Positions 1-7,400 of a stretch of DNA of 34,581 bases are shown piece after piece. The DNA comes from Acetobacteraceae bacterium. GTDB taxonomy: Bacteria > Pseudomonadota > Alphaproteobacteria > Acetobacterales > Acetobacteraceae. Every line of letters begins with the position of its first letter. Within the stretch, counting starts at the first letter, position 1. The stretch covers positions 1-34,581 of the forward strand of contig CANBNK010000042.1 in assembly GCA_947371015.1 (NCBI GenBank), read 5' to 3'. The notes below the pieces were generated by a model. The model was given only the letters and a program-made list of their open reading frames with translations, did not search any database and had not been told where the DNA came from. The position numbers were made by a program, and so were the translations under genes.

Positions 1-2
1 GC

Positions 3-257
3 CGGCGTGGCCTGGCGCTGCCGGCCAAGGGCGGCACGCTGCACCTGCCGCAAGGCTGCACCGACCTCTGGCTGCGCACCAATCCGGGCGGCGCGGCGCT
101 GTTGCGCGCGGCGGTGCCAGCGGGGGCGCAAGGTGCGGAATCGCATGGCGGGGAGTTGGTGCGCCTGGCCTTGGCACCCGGCACCGCCAGCCTGCTGCTG
201 GCCGACGCGCCCGGCCTGCTGCTGCGGGCGGCGCGGTGCGGCCTGCCGCCGGGTTGA
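3..257 (+). CDS. C-terminal fragment of an unrecognised protein
   Basis: An open frame enters from the left edge and ends at a TGA at 255-257, giving about 84 residues. The visible part is rich in Ala, Leu and Gly and contains the stretch GGTLHLPQGCTDLWLRTNP, followed by a hydrophobic run ending LLLRAARCGLPPG. Codon third positions are strongly G/C, as in real genes of this window, and the frame is preferred over the overlapping frame that runs on to 597 because that one joins two unrelated pieces. I do not recognise the family. The start and most of the gene lie outside the window. Confidence 0.5.
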   Translation, partial: RRGLALPAKGGTLHLPQGCTDLWLRTNPGGAALLRAAVPAGAQGAESHGGELVRLALAPGTASLLLADAPGLLLRAARCGLPPG

Positions 258-330
258 TCCGGCGCAAGGACCTTTGGCGCCCCCGGGCGTTGCATGCGCT
301 GGCCCTTCAACCACGGCCGGGAGCACCGCC

Positions 331-597
331 ATGAACCACCACCATCGCAAGGTCCTGCATTCGCTGTTCGCCCATCCGGTCAGTAGCAACCTGGACCCCA
401 AGCAGGTCCATGCCGCGCTCGGCGAGATCGGCGCCGAGGTCAGCCACGGCGGCCACGGCCAGGTGGTGGTGAAGCTGAATGGCCATAGCCACGGCTTCCA
501 CGACAGCCACCACAGCCTCTCCAAGGAGGAAGTCGGCGCGCTGCGGAAGTTCCTGGAAAGCGCGGGGGTGGACCCGGCGCGCGACTTCCCGCTGTAG
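331..597 (+). CDS. HicA-like small protein (88 aa)
   Basis: This 88-residue basic, histidine-rich protein begins MNHHHRKVLHSLFAHP and ends FLESAGVDPARDFPL. The pattern of a short helix, a beta hairpin with a GHGQVVVKLNGHSHGFH-type core and a C-terminal helix resembles the HicA/YcfA double-stranded-RNA-binding fold, and proteins of this look are often annotated as HicA-family toxins. No HicB-like antitoxin gene is next to it, so a toxin role is unproven. The start ATG is preceded by GGGAG at a suitable distance, which supports it over the longer frame reaching back to position 7. The end of the gene is tandemly duplicated downstream (see 589-644). The family assignment is inference from recall; the coding call is firm. 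Confidence 0.7.
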   Translation: MNHHHRKVLHSLFAHPVSSNLDPKQVHAALGEIGAEVSHGGHGQVVVKLNGHSHGFHDSHHSLSKEEVGALRKFLESAGVDPARDFPL

Positions 598-644
598 CGG
601 TGATGGCAAGAGCGGGCCGCTGTAGCGGCCCCGGTAACAGCGGG
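589..644 (+). repeat. 28-bp tandem duplication spanning the stop codon of the HicA-like gene
   Basis: Two adjacent 28-bp units (589-616 and 617-644) both begin CCGCTGTAGCGG and both end AGCGGG, with a divergent centre; about 22 of 28 positions match. The first unit contains the last codons and the TAG of the HicA-like gene. The second unit also forms a hairpin, GGGCCGC (614-620), loop TGTA, GCGGCCC (625-631), which could act as a terminator stem although no T-run follows. Confidence 0.7.
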
Positions 645-710
645 GTTGCGTCGGATGGGCCGGCGCGGCCAAGCTGCGCCCCATTGCTGAACGAAGCCTC
701 TGGGGGTCTC

Positions 711-1694
711 ATGTCCATTACTCGTCGCGCGGCGCTGCTTGCCGCCGCTGGTGCGCTGGCCGCGCCGAACCTGGCCACGGCGCAGGCGCGCTGGCAGATG
801 GCGGTGCCCTACCCGGACGGCAACTTCCACACCCGCAATATCCGCGAATGGCTGGCCGAGCTGGATGCCAGCAGCAACGGGCGGCTCAACGTGCAACTGC
901 ACAGCAATGGCAGCCTGCTGGGCATGCCCGCCATCAAGCGCGGGGTGCAGCAGGGCCAGGTGCAGATGGGCGAGATTCTGCTGACCGCCTATTCCAACGA
1001 AGAACCGATGTTCGACGCCGACGCCATCCCCTTCCTGGTGGATGACTTCGCCGGCGCCAAGCGGCTGGCGGATCTGCAGAAGCCCTATATCGAAGCGCGG
1101 CTGGCGCGGCAGGGGCTGATGCTGCTGTTTTCCGTGGCCTGGCCGGCGGCCGGTTTCTACACCAATGCGCCGCTGGACAGCATGGACGTGCTGAAGGGCA
1201 GCCGCTTCCGCACCTACAGCCCGATGACCAACCGCTTCGCCACGCTGGTGAATGCGACGCCGACGCTGGTGCAGGTGGCGGAACTGGCGCAGGCCTTCGC
1301 CACCGGCGTGGTGCAGGTGCAGGTGACGTCGGCCCAGACCGGCGTGGACACCAGCGCCTGGGACTATTGCCGCGTTTTCACCCCCACCGGCTTCACCATG
1401 ACGAAGAACGCGGTGTTCGTCTCTCGCCGTGCGTTCCAGGCGTTGAGCCCGGAAGACCAGGCGCTGATGCGCTCCACCGCGGCGCGGGCCGAGGAGCGCG
1501 GCTATCGCTACGCCGAGGAAAGCGACAAGGCCGCCGTGGCGCGGTTGGCCGAGAAGGGCATGGCGATCGGCCGGATCGCACCGCCGGTGATGGAGGAGTT
1601 GAAGAAGATCAGCGCCACCATGGCCGCCGAGTGGGTCGAGAAGACCGGCGAGGATGGCCGCAAGCTGCTGGCGGCGTATCGCGCCTCCGCCTGA
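711..1694 (+). CDS. dctP1: TRAP transporter solute-binding protein, DctP family (first paralog)
   Basis: The 327-residue product is a periplasmic receptor of a TRAP transporter, which captures a carboxylate-type substrate and hands it to the DctQM membrane subunits. It starts MSITRRAALLAAAGALAAPNLATAQA, a signal peptide with a twin-arginine pair and an Ala-rich hydrophobic core cleaved near residue 26. The mature part has the DctP pattern, including IKRGVQQGQVQMGEILL, GFYTN, and a FRTY segment carrying the arginine that normally binds the substrate carboxylate, then TNRFATLVNATPTLVQ. The ATG at 711 is chosen because the signal peptide begins there; the frame is open further upstream. It is the first gene of the dctP1-dctP2-dctQ-dctM cluster. 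The substrate cannot be told from the sequence. Confidence 0.93.
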   Translation: MSITRRAALLAAAGALAAPNLATAQARWQMAVPYPDGNFHTRNIREWLAELDASSNGRLNVQLHSNGSLLGMPAIKRGVQQGQVQMGEILLTAYSNEEPMFDADAIPFLVDDFAGAKRLADLQKPYIEARLARQGLMLLFSVAWPAAGFYTNAPLDSMDVLKGSRFRTYSPMTNRFATLVNATPTLVQVAELAQAFATGVVQVQVTSAQTGVDTSAWDYCRVFTPTGFTMTKNAVFVSRRAFQALSPEDQALMRSTAARAEERGYRYAEESDKAAVARLAEKGMAIGRIAPPVMEELKKISATMAAEWVEKTGEDGRKLLAAYRASA

Positions 1695-1754
1695 TGGGGC
1701 CGCGCCGGCGCTTGATGCCCAAAGGGCCATGCCGGCTGGCCGGCTGAACCGGCC

Positions 1755-1774
1755 GGGGGCGCTTCGGCGCCCTC
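1755..1774 (+). terminator. UUCG-loop hairpin between the two dctP genes
   Basis: GGGGGCGC, loop TTCG, GCGCCCTC forms an 8-bp stem (one G-U pair) capped by the very stable UUCG tetraloop. It sits about 60 bp after dctP1 in a 245-bp gap and about 165 bp before dctP2. No T-run follows, so it may attenuate, or stabilise the dctP1 mRNA end, rather than terminate fully. The rest of the gap holds GC-rich inverted repeats but no gene that I can support. Confidence 0.5.
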
Positions 1775-1939
1775 GCGGTGCCGGGCTGCCGCGTGGCTGG
1801 GCGGTTGCGGGCCGCGCTGCCTTGCGCGGCGGCAGGCGCGGGCCGCGGACGCCACCCGTGCCTGCCGGCCCCCTTGCGCGCCACGAAGCGGGCGGCGCAT
1901 GGTTTGCTGCAATAAACCTGACCTTTCGGGGGCTTTCCC

Positions 1940-2926
1940 ATGACGACCACTCGCCGCACCCTGTTCGCGGCAGCCGCCGGGCTGCCATTCGCCGCAACCG
2001 CCCAGGCCCAGGGGCCGGCAGGCGCGCGCTGGCAATTCGCCACGCCCTACCAGGACACCAACTTCCATACCCGCAACAACCGGCTGTTCGTCGAGGAGCT
2101 GGAGAAGGCGACGGGCGGGCGCATCGGCGTGCAGCTGCACACCAACCAGTCGCTGCTGCCGCAGCCGCAGATCAAGCGCGGCGTGCAGTCCGGCCAGGTG
2201 CAACTGGGCGAGATCCTGCTCAGTGCCTATGGCAACGAAGACCCGATGTTCGAAGTGGACGGCATTCCGCAGCTGGTCACCAGCTTCGCCGAGGCGCGCA
2301 AGCTGCTGGAACTGGCCCGCCCGTTCATTGAAGCCCGCTTCGCCCGCCAGGGCATGACAGTGCTGTACCACGTGCCCTGGCCGCCCAGCGGCTTCTACAC
2401 CAACACCCCGGTGCCGACGCTGGAGGCGCTGCGCGGCAACAAGATGCGCACCTTCAACGTGCTGACCAACCGCTTCGCCACGCTGATCGGCGCGACGCCG
2501 ACGCTGGTGCAGGCGGCCGAGATTCCGCAGGCCTTCGCCACCGGCGTGGTGAACTCCATGGTGACGTCAGCCGCGACCGGCGTGGACACCCAGGCCTGGG
2601 ACTACGCCAAGTACTTCACGCCCATCGGCTTCACCTTCACCCGCAACTGCGTTTTTGCCAGCCGGCGTGCGGTGGAAGCGCTTTCCGAGCGGGATCGCCA
2701 GACGCTGCGCGAAGTGGCCAATGCGGCCGAGAATCGCGGTTGGGAAGCCAGCCAGAAGGCCAAGGTGGACCAGGAAGCCATGCTGGCCAGCAAGGGTATG
2801 CAGGTGATGCAGCCGAGCAAGGAACTGCTGGACGGCATGGCCGCCGTCGGTCGCACCATGGCCGACGAATGGCTGGCCAAGGCCGGGCCGGACGGCAAGA
2901 CCCTCCTCGACGCCTACCGGGCCTGA
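1940..2926 (+). CDS. dctP2: TRAP transporter solute-binding protein, DctP family (second paralog)
   Basis: This 328-residue periplasmic receptor is a clear paralog of the gene just upstream. Both share the layout RWQ..PY.D.NFHTRN, IKRGVQ.GQVQ.GEILL.AY.NE.PMF, TNRFATL..ATPTLVQ, QAFATGVV and TGVDT.AWDY, all in the same order and at near-identical spacing. The start MTTTRRTLFAAAAGLPFAATAQAQ is a signal peptide with a twin-arginine pair, and KMRTF holds the likely substrate-binding arginine. It ends four bases before the GTG of dctQ, so it is the receptor most tightly coupled to the membrane subunits. The pair looks like a tandem duplication that gave one permease two receptors, possibly with different ligands; that role is inference. 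Confidence 0.93.
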   Translation: MTTTRRTLFAAAAGLPFAATAQAQGPAGARWQFATPYQDTNFHTRNNRLFVEELEKATGGRIGVQLHTNQSLLPQPQIKRGVQSGQVQLGEILLSAYGNEDPMFEVDGIPQLVTSFAEARKLLELARPFIEARFARQGMTVLYHVPWPPSGFYTNTPVPTLEALRGNKMRTFNVLTNRFATLIGATPTLVQAAEIPQAFATGVVNSMVTSAATGVDTQAWDYAKYFTPIGFTFTRNCVFASRRAVEALSERDRQTLREVANAAENRGWEASQKAKVDQEAMLASKGMQVMQPSKELLDGMAAVGRTMADEWLAKAGPDGKTLLDAYRA

Positions 2927-2930
2927 GCGG

Positions 2931-3464
2931 GTGCGGCGCTTCCTCGACGGCGTCTATGCGCTGAGTGCGGGCCTGGCGGCGCTGTCGCTGCTGGGGATCT
3001 TCCTGGTGATGATGGCGCAGGTGGCGCTGCGCGAGATGAACCGGCAACTGCCGGGCGCGGACGACATCAGCGCCTATCTGTGCGTGGCGACGACCTTCTT
3101 CGCGCTGGCGGCGACGTTCAAGCGCGGCGAACTGATCCGCGTCGGCATGGTGATCGACCGGCTGTCGCCGGCGGTGCGCCGGGTGCAGGAGCTGTTCGTG
3201 CTGGCGGTGGCCGCGACCATCCTGAGCTACGTGGTCTGGTGGACCACGCAGGACATGCTGTTCAGCCTGGAGATCGAGGAAGTGGCGCAGGGCACCGTGC
3301 CCTTTCCGCTATGGGTGCCGAAGATCGCGGTGCCCGCCGGCAGCGGCCTGCTGCTGGTGGCGATTCTGGATGAGTTCTTCACCGTGCTGGGCGGCCGCAA
3401 GCCGGGCTACGTGACCGCGGCCGAGGAACGTGCCGCGGCCGGCGACTTCTCGGCGGAGGTATAG
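2931..3464 (+). CDS. dctQ: TRAP transporter small membrane subunit, DctQ family
   Basis: The 177-residue product is the four-helix small subunit that joins the DctM permease in the inner membrane. Hydrophobic segments lie near residues 7-30, 48-64, 85-105 and 128-150. The family features are the first helix VYALSAGLAALSLLGIFLVM, the ISAYLCVATTFFALAATFKRG segment following a polar loop, and PFPLWVPK before the last helix. The start is a GTG four bases after the dctP2 stop, consistent with translational coupling. Its end carries the GGAGG at 3455-3459 that serves the next gene. Confidence 0.93.
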   Translation: MRRFLDGVYALSAGLAALSLLGIFLVMMAQVALREMNRQLPGADDISAYLCVATTFFALAATFKRGELIRVGMVIDRLSPAVRRVQELFVLAVAATILSYVVWWTTQDMLFSLEIEEVAQGTVPFPLWVPKIAVPAGSGLLLVAILDEFFTVLGGRKPGYVTAAEERAAAGDFSAEV

Positions 3465-3468
3465 GGCT

Positions 3469-4773
3469 TTGGAACTGCTGGAACTGGCCCTTGGCCTGCT
3501 GATTCTGCTGTGCTTGCTGCTGGGCACGGGTTTGTGGATCGCGATGTCGCTGGCCTTCGTCGGCTGGGTGGCGATGACCTATACCGGCCAGCCGGCCGGG
3601 CAGTACCTGGCCAGCGCCTTCTGGGAAGCGACGGGCAGCTGGACGCTGGCGGCGCTGCCGATGTTCGTCTGGATGGGCGAGATCCTGTTCCGAACCAAGC
3701 TCAGCGAGGAATTGTTCAACGGCCTGGCGCCGTGGGTGCGGCGCATCCCCGGCCGGTTGCTGCATGTGAACATTCTGGCCTGCGGCATCTTCGGGTCGGT
3801 TTCGGGTTCTTCTGCCGCCACCTGCGCCACGGTCAGCAAGATCGCGCTGCCGGAGCTCAAGCGGCGCGGCTACGATGAAAACATCGCCATCGGCTCGCTG
3901 GCCACCTCGGGCACGCTGGGCATCTTGATCCCGCCCTCGATCATCATGGTGGTCTATGCCGTGGCGGCGGAGGTCAGCATTGTCCGCGTGTTCATCGCGG
4001 GCTGCCTGCCGGGGCTGATCGTTATGTCGCTGTTCAGCCTGTACATCATCATTTGGGCACTGCTGAACCCGAGCAAGCAGCCGCCGATGGAACCGCGGAT
4101 GAGCTTCTGGGAGAAGCTGAAGGCCTCGGCCCAGCTGATCCCCTGCGCCATCCTGATCATCGCGGTCATCGGCACCATGTTCATTGGCTGGGCCACAGCG
4201 ACGGAAGCCGCGGCCTTCGGCGTGCTGGGCAGCCTGATCCTGGCGGCGGTGACGGGCACGCTGACCTGGACCAGCTTTGTCGAGAGCCTGAAGGGCGCGA
4301 CGCGGCTGTCCTGCATGATCATGTTCATTCTGGCCGGCGCCGCCTTCCTGACCAAGTCCATGGCGCTGACCGGCATTCCCTCGGCGCTGGCGGAGGGCGT
4401 GGCCTATCTGCAACTCGGCCCCTATGGGCTGATCGCGGTGCTGACCGTGGTCTATGTCATCCTGGGCACCGCGCTGGATGGCGTCTCGATGATCGTGCTG
4501 ACGACCTCGATCGTCATTCCGCTGGTGCAGAAGGCGGGGTTCGACCTGGTGTGGTTCGGCATCTTCATCGTGCTGCTGGTGGAGATTGCCGAGATCACGC
4601 CGCCGGTGGGGTTCAACCTGTTTGTCATGCAGACGATGACAGGCAAGGAACAGACCGAGGTGGCCAAGGCCAGCATGCCGTTCTTCCTGATGCTGGTGGT
4701 CACGGTGGTGCTGATCACGGTCTTCCCGCAAACCTTGGTGACGGATTTGCCGGACTGGCTGCTGCGGCGGTAG
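3469..4773 (+). CDS. dctM: TRAP transporter large permease subunit, DctM family
   Basis: The 434-residue polytopic protein is the transport subunit that moves the substrate inward using a sodium or proton gradient. It has about twelve hydrophobic segments and the family signatures LPMFVWMGEILFRTKLSEEL, GSVSGSSAATCATVSKIALPE, TSGTLGILIPPSIIMVVYA and, near the end, EITPPVGFNLFVMQTMTG. I place the start at the TTG at 3469 because GGAGG lies nine bases upstream and the protein then begins directly with its first helix (LELLELALGLLILLCLLL). An ATG at 3430 would add residues inside the dctQ frame. The operon closes with a strong hairpin just downstream. Confidence 0.92.
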   Translation: MELLELALGLLILLCLLLGTGLWIAMSLAFVGWVAMTYTGQPAGQYLASAFWEATGSWTLAALPMFVWMGEILFRTKLSEELFNGLAPWVRRIPGRLLHVNILACGIFGSVSGSSAATCATVSKIALPELKRRGYDENIAIGSLATSGTLGILIPPSIIMVVYAVAAEVSIVRVFIAGCLPGLIVMSLFSLYIIIWALLNPSKQPPMEPRMSFWEKLKASAQLIPCAILIIAVIGTMFIGWATATEAAAFGVLGSLILAAVTGTLTWTSFVESLKGATRLSCMIMFILAGAAFLTKSMALTGIPSALAEGVAYLQLGPYGLIAVLTVVYVILGTALDGVSMIVLTTSIVIPLVQKAGFDLVWFGIFIVLLVEIAEITPPVGFNLFVMQTMTGKEQTEVAKASMPFFLMLVVTVVLITVFPQTLVTDLPDWLLRR

Positions 4774-4774
4774 C

Positions 4775-4808
4775 GCCGCACTTCCCCCAGCGGAGGGGGA
4801 AGTGCGGC
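4775..4808. terminator. Perfect 14-bp hairpin, bidirectional terminator candidate
   Basis: The left arm 4775-4788 (GCCGCACTTCCCCC) and right arm 4795-4808 are exact reverse complements around the loop AGCGGA. The hairpin begins right after the dctM stop and lies eight bases before the end of the convergent lipoprotein gene, the expected place for a terminator used from both sides. There is no T-run on either strand, so it may rely on stem strength. Confidence 0.75.
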
Positions 4809-4816
4809 ATGCCGTA

Positions 4817-5062
4817 TCAGGGGCGGCCGCGGCCCAGGCCGCCGGCACCACGGCCGGCGTCACCGCGCAGGGACGCATCATCCCCCGGCTGCATGCCTGG
4901 CGCGATGGGCGGTGAGTTGGTCGCCGGGCTGCCAGTGGCACTGGTCGGCACGCCGCTGCCGCTGCCGCTGCCGCTGCCGCTGCCGCTGCGCGACATGTTG
5001 TTGGGGCTGCAGGCGGCAACGGTAGCGGTGACGGCCAGCAAACCCATCATGAGCCGAATCAT
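4817..5062 (-). CDS. Small putative lipoprotein with Gly-Ser repeat (81 aa)
   Basis: The product begins MIRLMMGLLAVTATVAAC, a short signal peptide ending in a VAAC lipobox, so the mature protein would start at Cys18 as a lipid-anchored envelope protein of about 64 residues. After the cysteine comes SPNNMSRS, then an alternating Gly-Ser run encoded by a hexanucleotide repeat, then a Pro/Thr/Ser-rich stretch and a Gly/Arg-rich end (GRGAGGLGRGRP). There is no recognisable domain. The ATG at 5062 is chosen because a purine-rich GGAAG-type site lies just upstream, and it gives a complete signal peptide; an ATG five codons upstream (MKEEA) is possible. The function is unknown. Confidence 0.65.
   Translation of the reverse strand: MIRLMMGLLAVTATVAACSPNNMSRSGSGSGSGSGSGVPTSATGSPATNSPPIAPGMQPGDDASLRGDAGRGAGGLGRGRP
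4953..4988 (-). repeat. Hexanucleotide tandem repeat (CCGCTG)6 inside the lipoprotein gene
   Basis: Six perfect copies of CCGCTG (plus-strand reading) lie within the coding region and encode the Gly-Ser run. Gain or loss of units changes the linker by two residues without shifting the frame, so the length probably varies between strains. Confidence 0.9.
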
Positions 5063-5084
5063 TGCTTCTTCCTTCATATGTATA

Positions 5085-5102
5085 TGGTGCAGAACTGCAC
5101 CA
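5085..5102 (-). promoter_or_regulatory. Palindrome TGGTGCA-N4-TGCACCA upstream of the lipoprotein gene
   Basis: Perfect 7-bp arms separated by GAAC lie 23-40 bases upstream of the lipoprotein start. On the minus strand the palindrome is followed directly by TATACAT, a plausible -10 element in an otherwise GC-rich area, so the palindrome would fill the promoter spacer. This is the position expected for an operator. No regulator gene is nearby to name a partner. Confidence 0.4.
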
Positions 5103-5503
5103 GTATTTGCCGAAACGCGGGCGGCCCATTTCGGTTGCGCTGGCAATGGCACCGGCCAGACCGGCGGCCTGCTGATCTGATGGATGACCTGCCGCGGCGG
5201 TGGCGCCATGCCCTGTCGCCGAAACGCAGGGGTGGTGGGGGAAGCAGCGAATCTGGCTGCCGGGGCCACGGCTCCTGCCGCTGATCTCGGGGCTCATGCC
5301 GGGAGCAATGCCGCCGCCGGTGCGTTCAGGGGTGCCGCAGGTCGCCGGGGTCGGCACGAGGGCAGACATGCCAACCGTCTGCCGGATCAGGTCGCTCAGC
5401 CTCGGCTGCCGGGCACCATGCGCCAACCTGTCCGGAGCCTGTGCCGGCCGGCAGCTGAGCGGGCCGATGGCCGGGCGCGGAACTTTCCGCTAGCCTCCTC
5501 GCC
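5103..5503. other. Gap with no supported gene
   Basis: Between the lipoprotein promoter region and the TAXI receptor about 400 bases carry only open frames with no recognisable protein and no convincing start site. One feature stands out: an inverted repeat GGCAGAC (5361-5367), nine-base spacer, GTCTGCC (5377-5383), about 120 bases upstream of the TAXI start. It could be an operator or a small hairpin. Confidence 0.4.
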
Positions 5504-6787
5504 ATGTTGAGCCGTTTCCTTGCTTTCCTGCGGACCTGGGTCCTGGGCGCCATGGTGGTGGCGGCGGGCTGCGCGCTGGCGTGGTTCTTCGTGGCCCCGG
5601 CGCCGCCGGATGTGGTGCGTATCGCCACCGGGCCGGAAGGCAGCGCCTACCGCGACGTGGCCGAGGCCTGGGCCGCGGCGCTGGCGCGCGAAGGCGTGGC
5701 GGTGTCGTTGCGGCCGACCGATGGCGCGGTGGAGAACCTGGCGCTGCTGCGCGACCGGGAGGTTGACCTGGCGCCGGTGCAGGGCGGGCTGGTGCTGCCG
5801 GGCCGGGATGGCGGGTTGGCCAGCCTGGGCGGCATCTTCAACGAACCGGCCTGGGTTTTCGTGCGGCGGGGTGGCGGGCTGCGCAACCCGATGCAGGTGG
5901 CCGGCCACAAGGTGGCGCTGGGGCCCGAAGGCAGCGGCACCCGCGCCCTGGCCCTGGCATTGCTGGCGGCCAACGGCGTGGTGCCCGGCAGCTATCAGGA
6001 CCTGCCCTTGGCCGGCCTGGCCGCGGCCGAGGCGCTGCTGGCCGGGGAGGTGGATGTCGCCTTCTTCGTGGCGACTCGCCCCGGGCCGGCGATATCCCTG
6101 CTGCTGCGCGACCCCGCGCGGGCCGAGCTGGTCAACTTCAGCACCCGGGCGGCGGCCTATGCGGTGCGCCTGCCCTTCCTGAGCCCGGTGGTGCTGCCGC
6201 GCGGTGGCTTTTCCCTGGCCGAGGACCTGCCGGCCCAGCCCGCGACGATGCTTGCGGCCCAGGCCTTCCTGGCGGCGCGGGAGGACATCAACCCGCAGCT
6301 GGCGGCGCTGCTGGTGCGGGTGCTGCAGGCGACGCATCGCGGCCGCCAGCTATTCGCCGCGGAGGGCAGCTTCCCGACCGCGCTGAACCAGGACCTGCCG
6401 CTGCCGCCGGCGGCGCGCCAGGCCTATGAGCACGGGCCTTCCCAGTTGCATCAGTGGTTGGATTTCCGCTGGGCGGTGGCGGTGGAGCGGCTATGGGTCT
6501 TCGCCATTCCGCTGGTGACGCTGCTGCTGCCGCTCCTGCGCTTCGCACCGCCGGTCTATGCCTGGCAGATGCGCATGCGGGTCTGGCGTGGCTATGACCG
6601 GCTGCGGCGGATCGAGCGGGCGGCGCAGGGCTATGCCGATGCCGCGGCCCGCGCGGCGCTGCTGGAGCAATTGGCGACGCTGGAGACCCAGGTCTCGCGC
6701 ATGGGGGTGCCGGCTGGCTATGCTGCGCTGCTCTATGCCATGCGGCGGGATATCGACTATGTCCGCCAGAACCTGGCCAAGCCCTGA
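5504..6787 (+). CDS. TAXI-family solute-binding protein with N- and C-terminal membrane segments
   Basis: The 427-residue product belongs to the TAXI (TRAP-associated extracytoplasmic immunogenic) receptor family. The core has the typical opening VVRIATGPEGSAYRDVAEAWAAAL, then LLRDREVDLAPVQGG, and a second lobe with GHKVALGPEGSGTRALALALL and a VDVAFFVA strand. It is not a free periplasmic protein: a hydrophobic segment at about residues 8-31 anchors the N-terminus, and another at about 328-348 (LWVFAIPLVTLLLPLLRF) is followed by a basic tail of about 75 residues with helical, coiled-coil-like character that would be cytoplasmic. No TRAP permease is adjacent. The tail may link sensing to a cytoplasmic partner, which is inference. 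There is no clear Shine-Dalgarno site before the ATG. Confidence 0.85.
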   Translation: MLSRFLAFLRTWVLGAMVVAAGCALAWFFVAPAPPDVVRIATGPEGSAYRDVAEAWAAALAREGVAVSLRPTDGAVENLALLRDREVDLAPVQGGLVLPGRDGGLASLGGIFNEPAWVFVRRGGGLRNPMQVAGHKVALGPEGSGTRALALALLAANGVVPGSYQDLPLAGLAAAEALLAGEVDVAFFVATRPGPAISLLLRDPARAELVNFSTRAAAYAVRLPFLSPVVLPRGGFSLAEDLPAQPATMLAAQAFLAAREDINPQLAALLVRVLQATHRGRQLFAAEGSFPTALNQDLPLPPAARQAYEHGPSQLHQWLDFRWAVAVERLWVFAIPLVTLLLPLLRFAPPVYAWQMRMRVWRGYDRLRRIERAAQGYADAAARAALLEQLATLETQVSRMGVPAGYAALLYAMRRDIDYVRQNLAKP

Positions 6788-6800
6788 GGAGAGTAGCGAC

Positions 6801-7253
6801 ATGTCCTATCTGCGTGAGCCCGCCTGGATCACCGAGTTCAAGGCCTTCCTGTTGCGCGGTAGCGTGGTGGACCTGGCGGTCGGCCTGGTGGTGGGCGCCG
6901 CCTTCACCGCCATCGTCTCCTCCGCGGTGGAGGATTTGCTGAACCCGATCATCGGCCTGCTGACCGGCGGGGTGGATTTCTCCAACCAGTTCGCGGTGCT
7001 GGCCGGGGAGCGCAAGGAGACACTGGCGGCCACCCGGCAGGCTGGGGCGGCGGTGCTGGCCTGGGGCAACTTCATCAACGCCATCATCAAGTTCGTCATC
7101 GTCAGCTTCGCGGTGTTCTGGGTGGTGAAGGCGCTGAGCCGGATGAAGCTGAAGGAACTGGGCAAGGCCTCGGTCGCGCCGGCCGGCCCCTCCGCCAGCG
7201 AGCAACTGCTGGCCGAGATCCGCGACGAGCTGAAGGCGCAGCGCAGCGCCTGA
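6801..7253 (+). CDS. mscL: Large-conductance mechanosensitive channel MscL
   Basis: The 150-residue protein is the pentameric inner-membrane channel that opens under membrane tension to release solutes during osmotic downshock. The first helix and its amphipathic lead-in read EFKAFLLRGSVVDLAVGLVV, followed by GAAFTAIVSSAVEDLLNPIIGLLTGG, and the second helix is FINAIIKFVIVSFAVFWVVKAL. The C-terminal bundle (SEQLLAEIRDELKAQ) is present. The length is normal. The ATG has a GAGGAGAG site upstream, and the gap to the TAXI gene is 13 bases, so the two are probably co-transcribed. Immediately at the stop codon a 16-bp tandem repeat begins. Confidence 0.97.
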   Translation: MSYLREPAWITEFKAFLLRGSVVDLAVGLVVGAAFTAIVSSAVEDLLNPIIGLLTGGVDFSNQFAVLAGERKETLAATRQAGAAVLAWGNFINAIIKFVIVSFAVFWVVKALSRMKLKELGKASVAPAGPSASEQLLAEIRDELKAQRSA

Positions 7254-7314
7254 GTTCGGTTGCGCCTGAGTTCGGTTGCGCCTGAGTTCGTTTGCGCCTG
7301 AGTTCGTTTGCGCC
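7251..7314 (+). repeat. Four 16-bp tandem repeats starting at the mscL stop codon
   Basis: The unit TGAGTTCGGTTGCGCC occurs at 7251-7266 and 7267-7282, and with one change (TTCGTTT) at 7283-7298 and 7299-7314. The TGA of the first unit is the mscL stop codon. Units 1 and 2 are identical, as are units 3 and 4, suggesting stepwise doubling. The array is not a palindrome and has no clear terminator form. Confidence 0.95.
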
Positions 7315-7400
7315 TGCGCGGCTGCGGCGGCAACGCCGTATGCCGCGCGGGTCCGGTTATTCGCCCGGCGAGTTGGTCCCCCGCCACGCCCGGCGCGGGG

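Noticed and set aside
4953-4988. The CCGCTG repeat as a phase-variation switch
   Set aside because: The unit is six bases, so changes keep the frame and would alter only the linker length, not switch the gene off.
3379-5019. 546-residue minus-strand frame opposite dctM and the lipoprotein gene
   Set aside because: It is antisense to a clear DctM, low in hydrophobic order and rich in His/Gln/Arg, as expected for a shadow frame.
5103-5503. A gene on either strand in the gap before the TAXI receptor
   Set aside because: The open frames have no recognisable product, weak start context and overlap each other on both strands.
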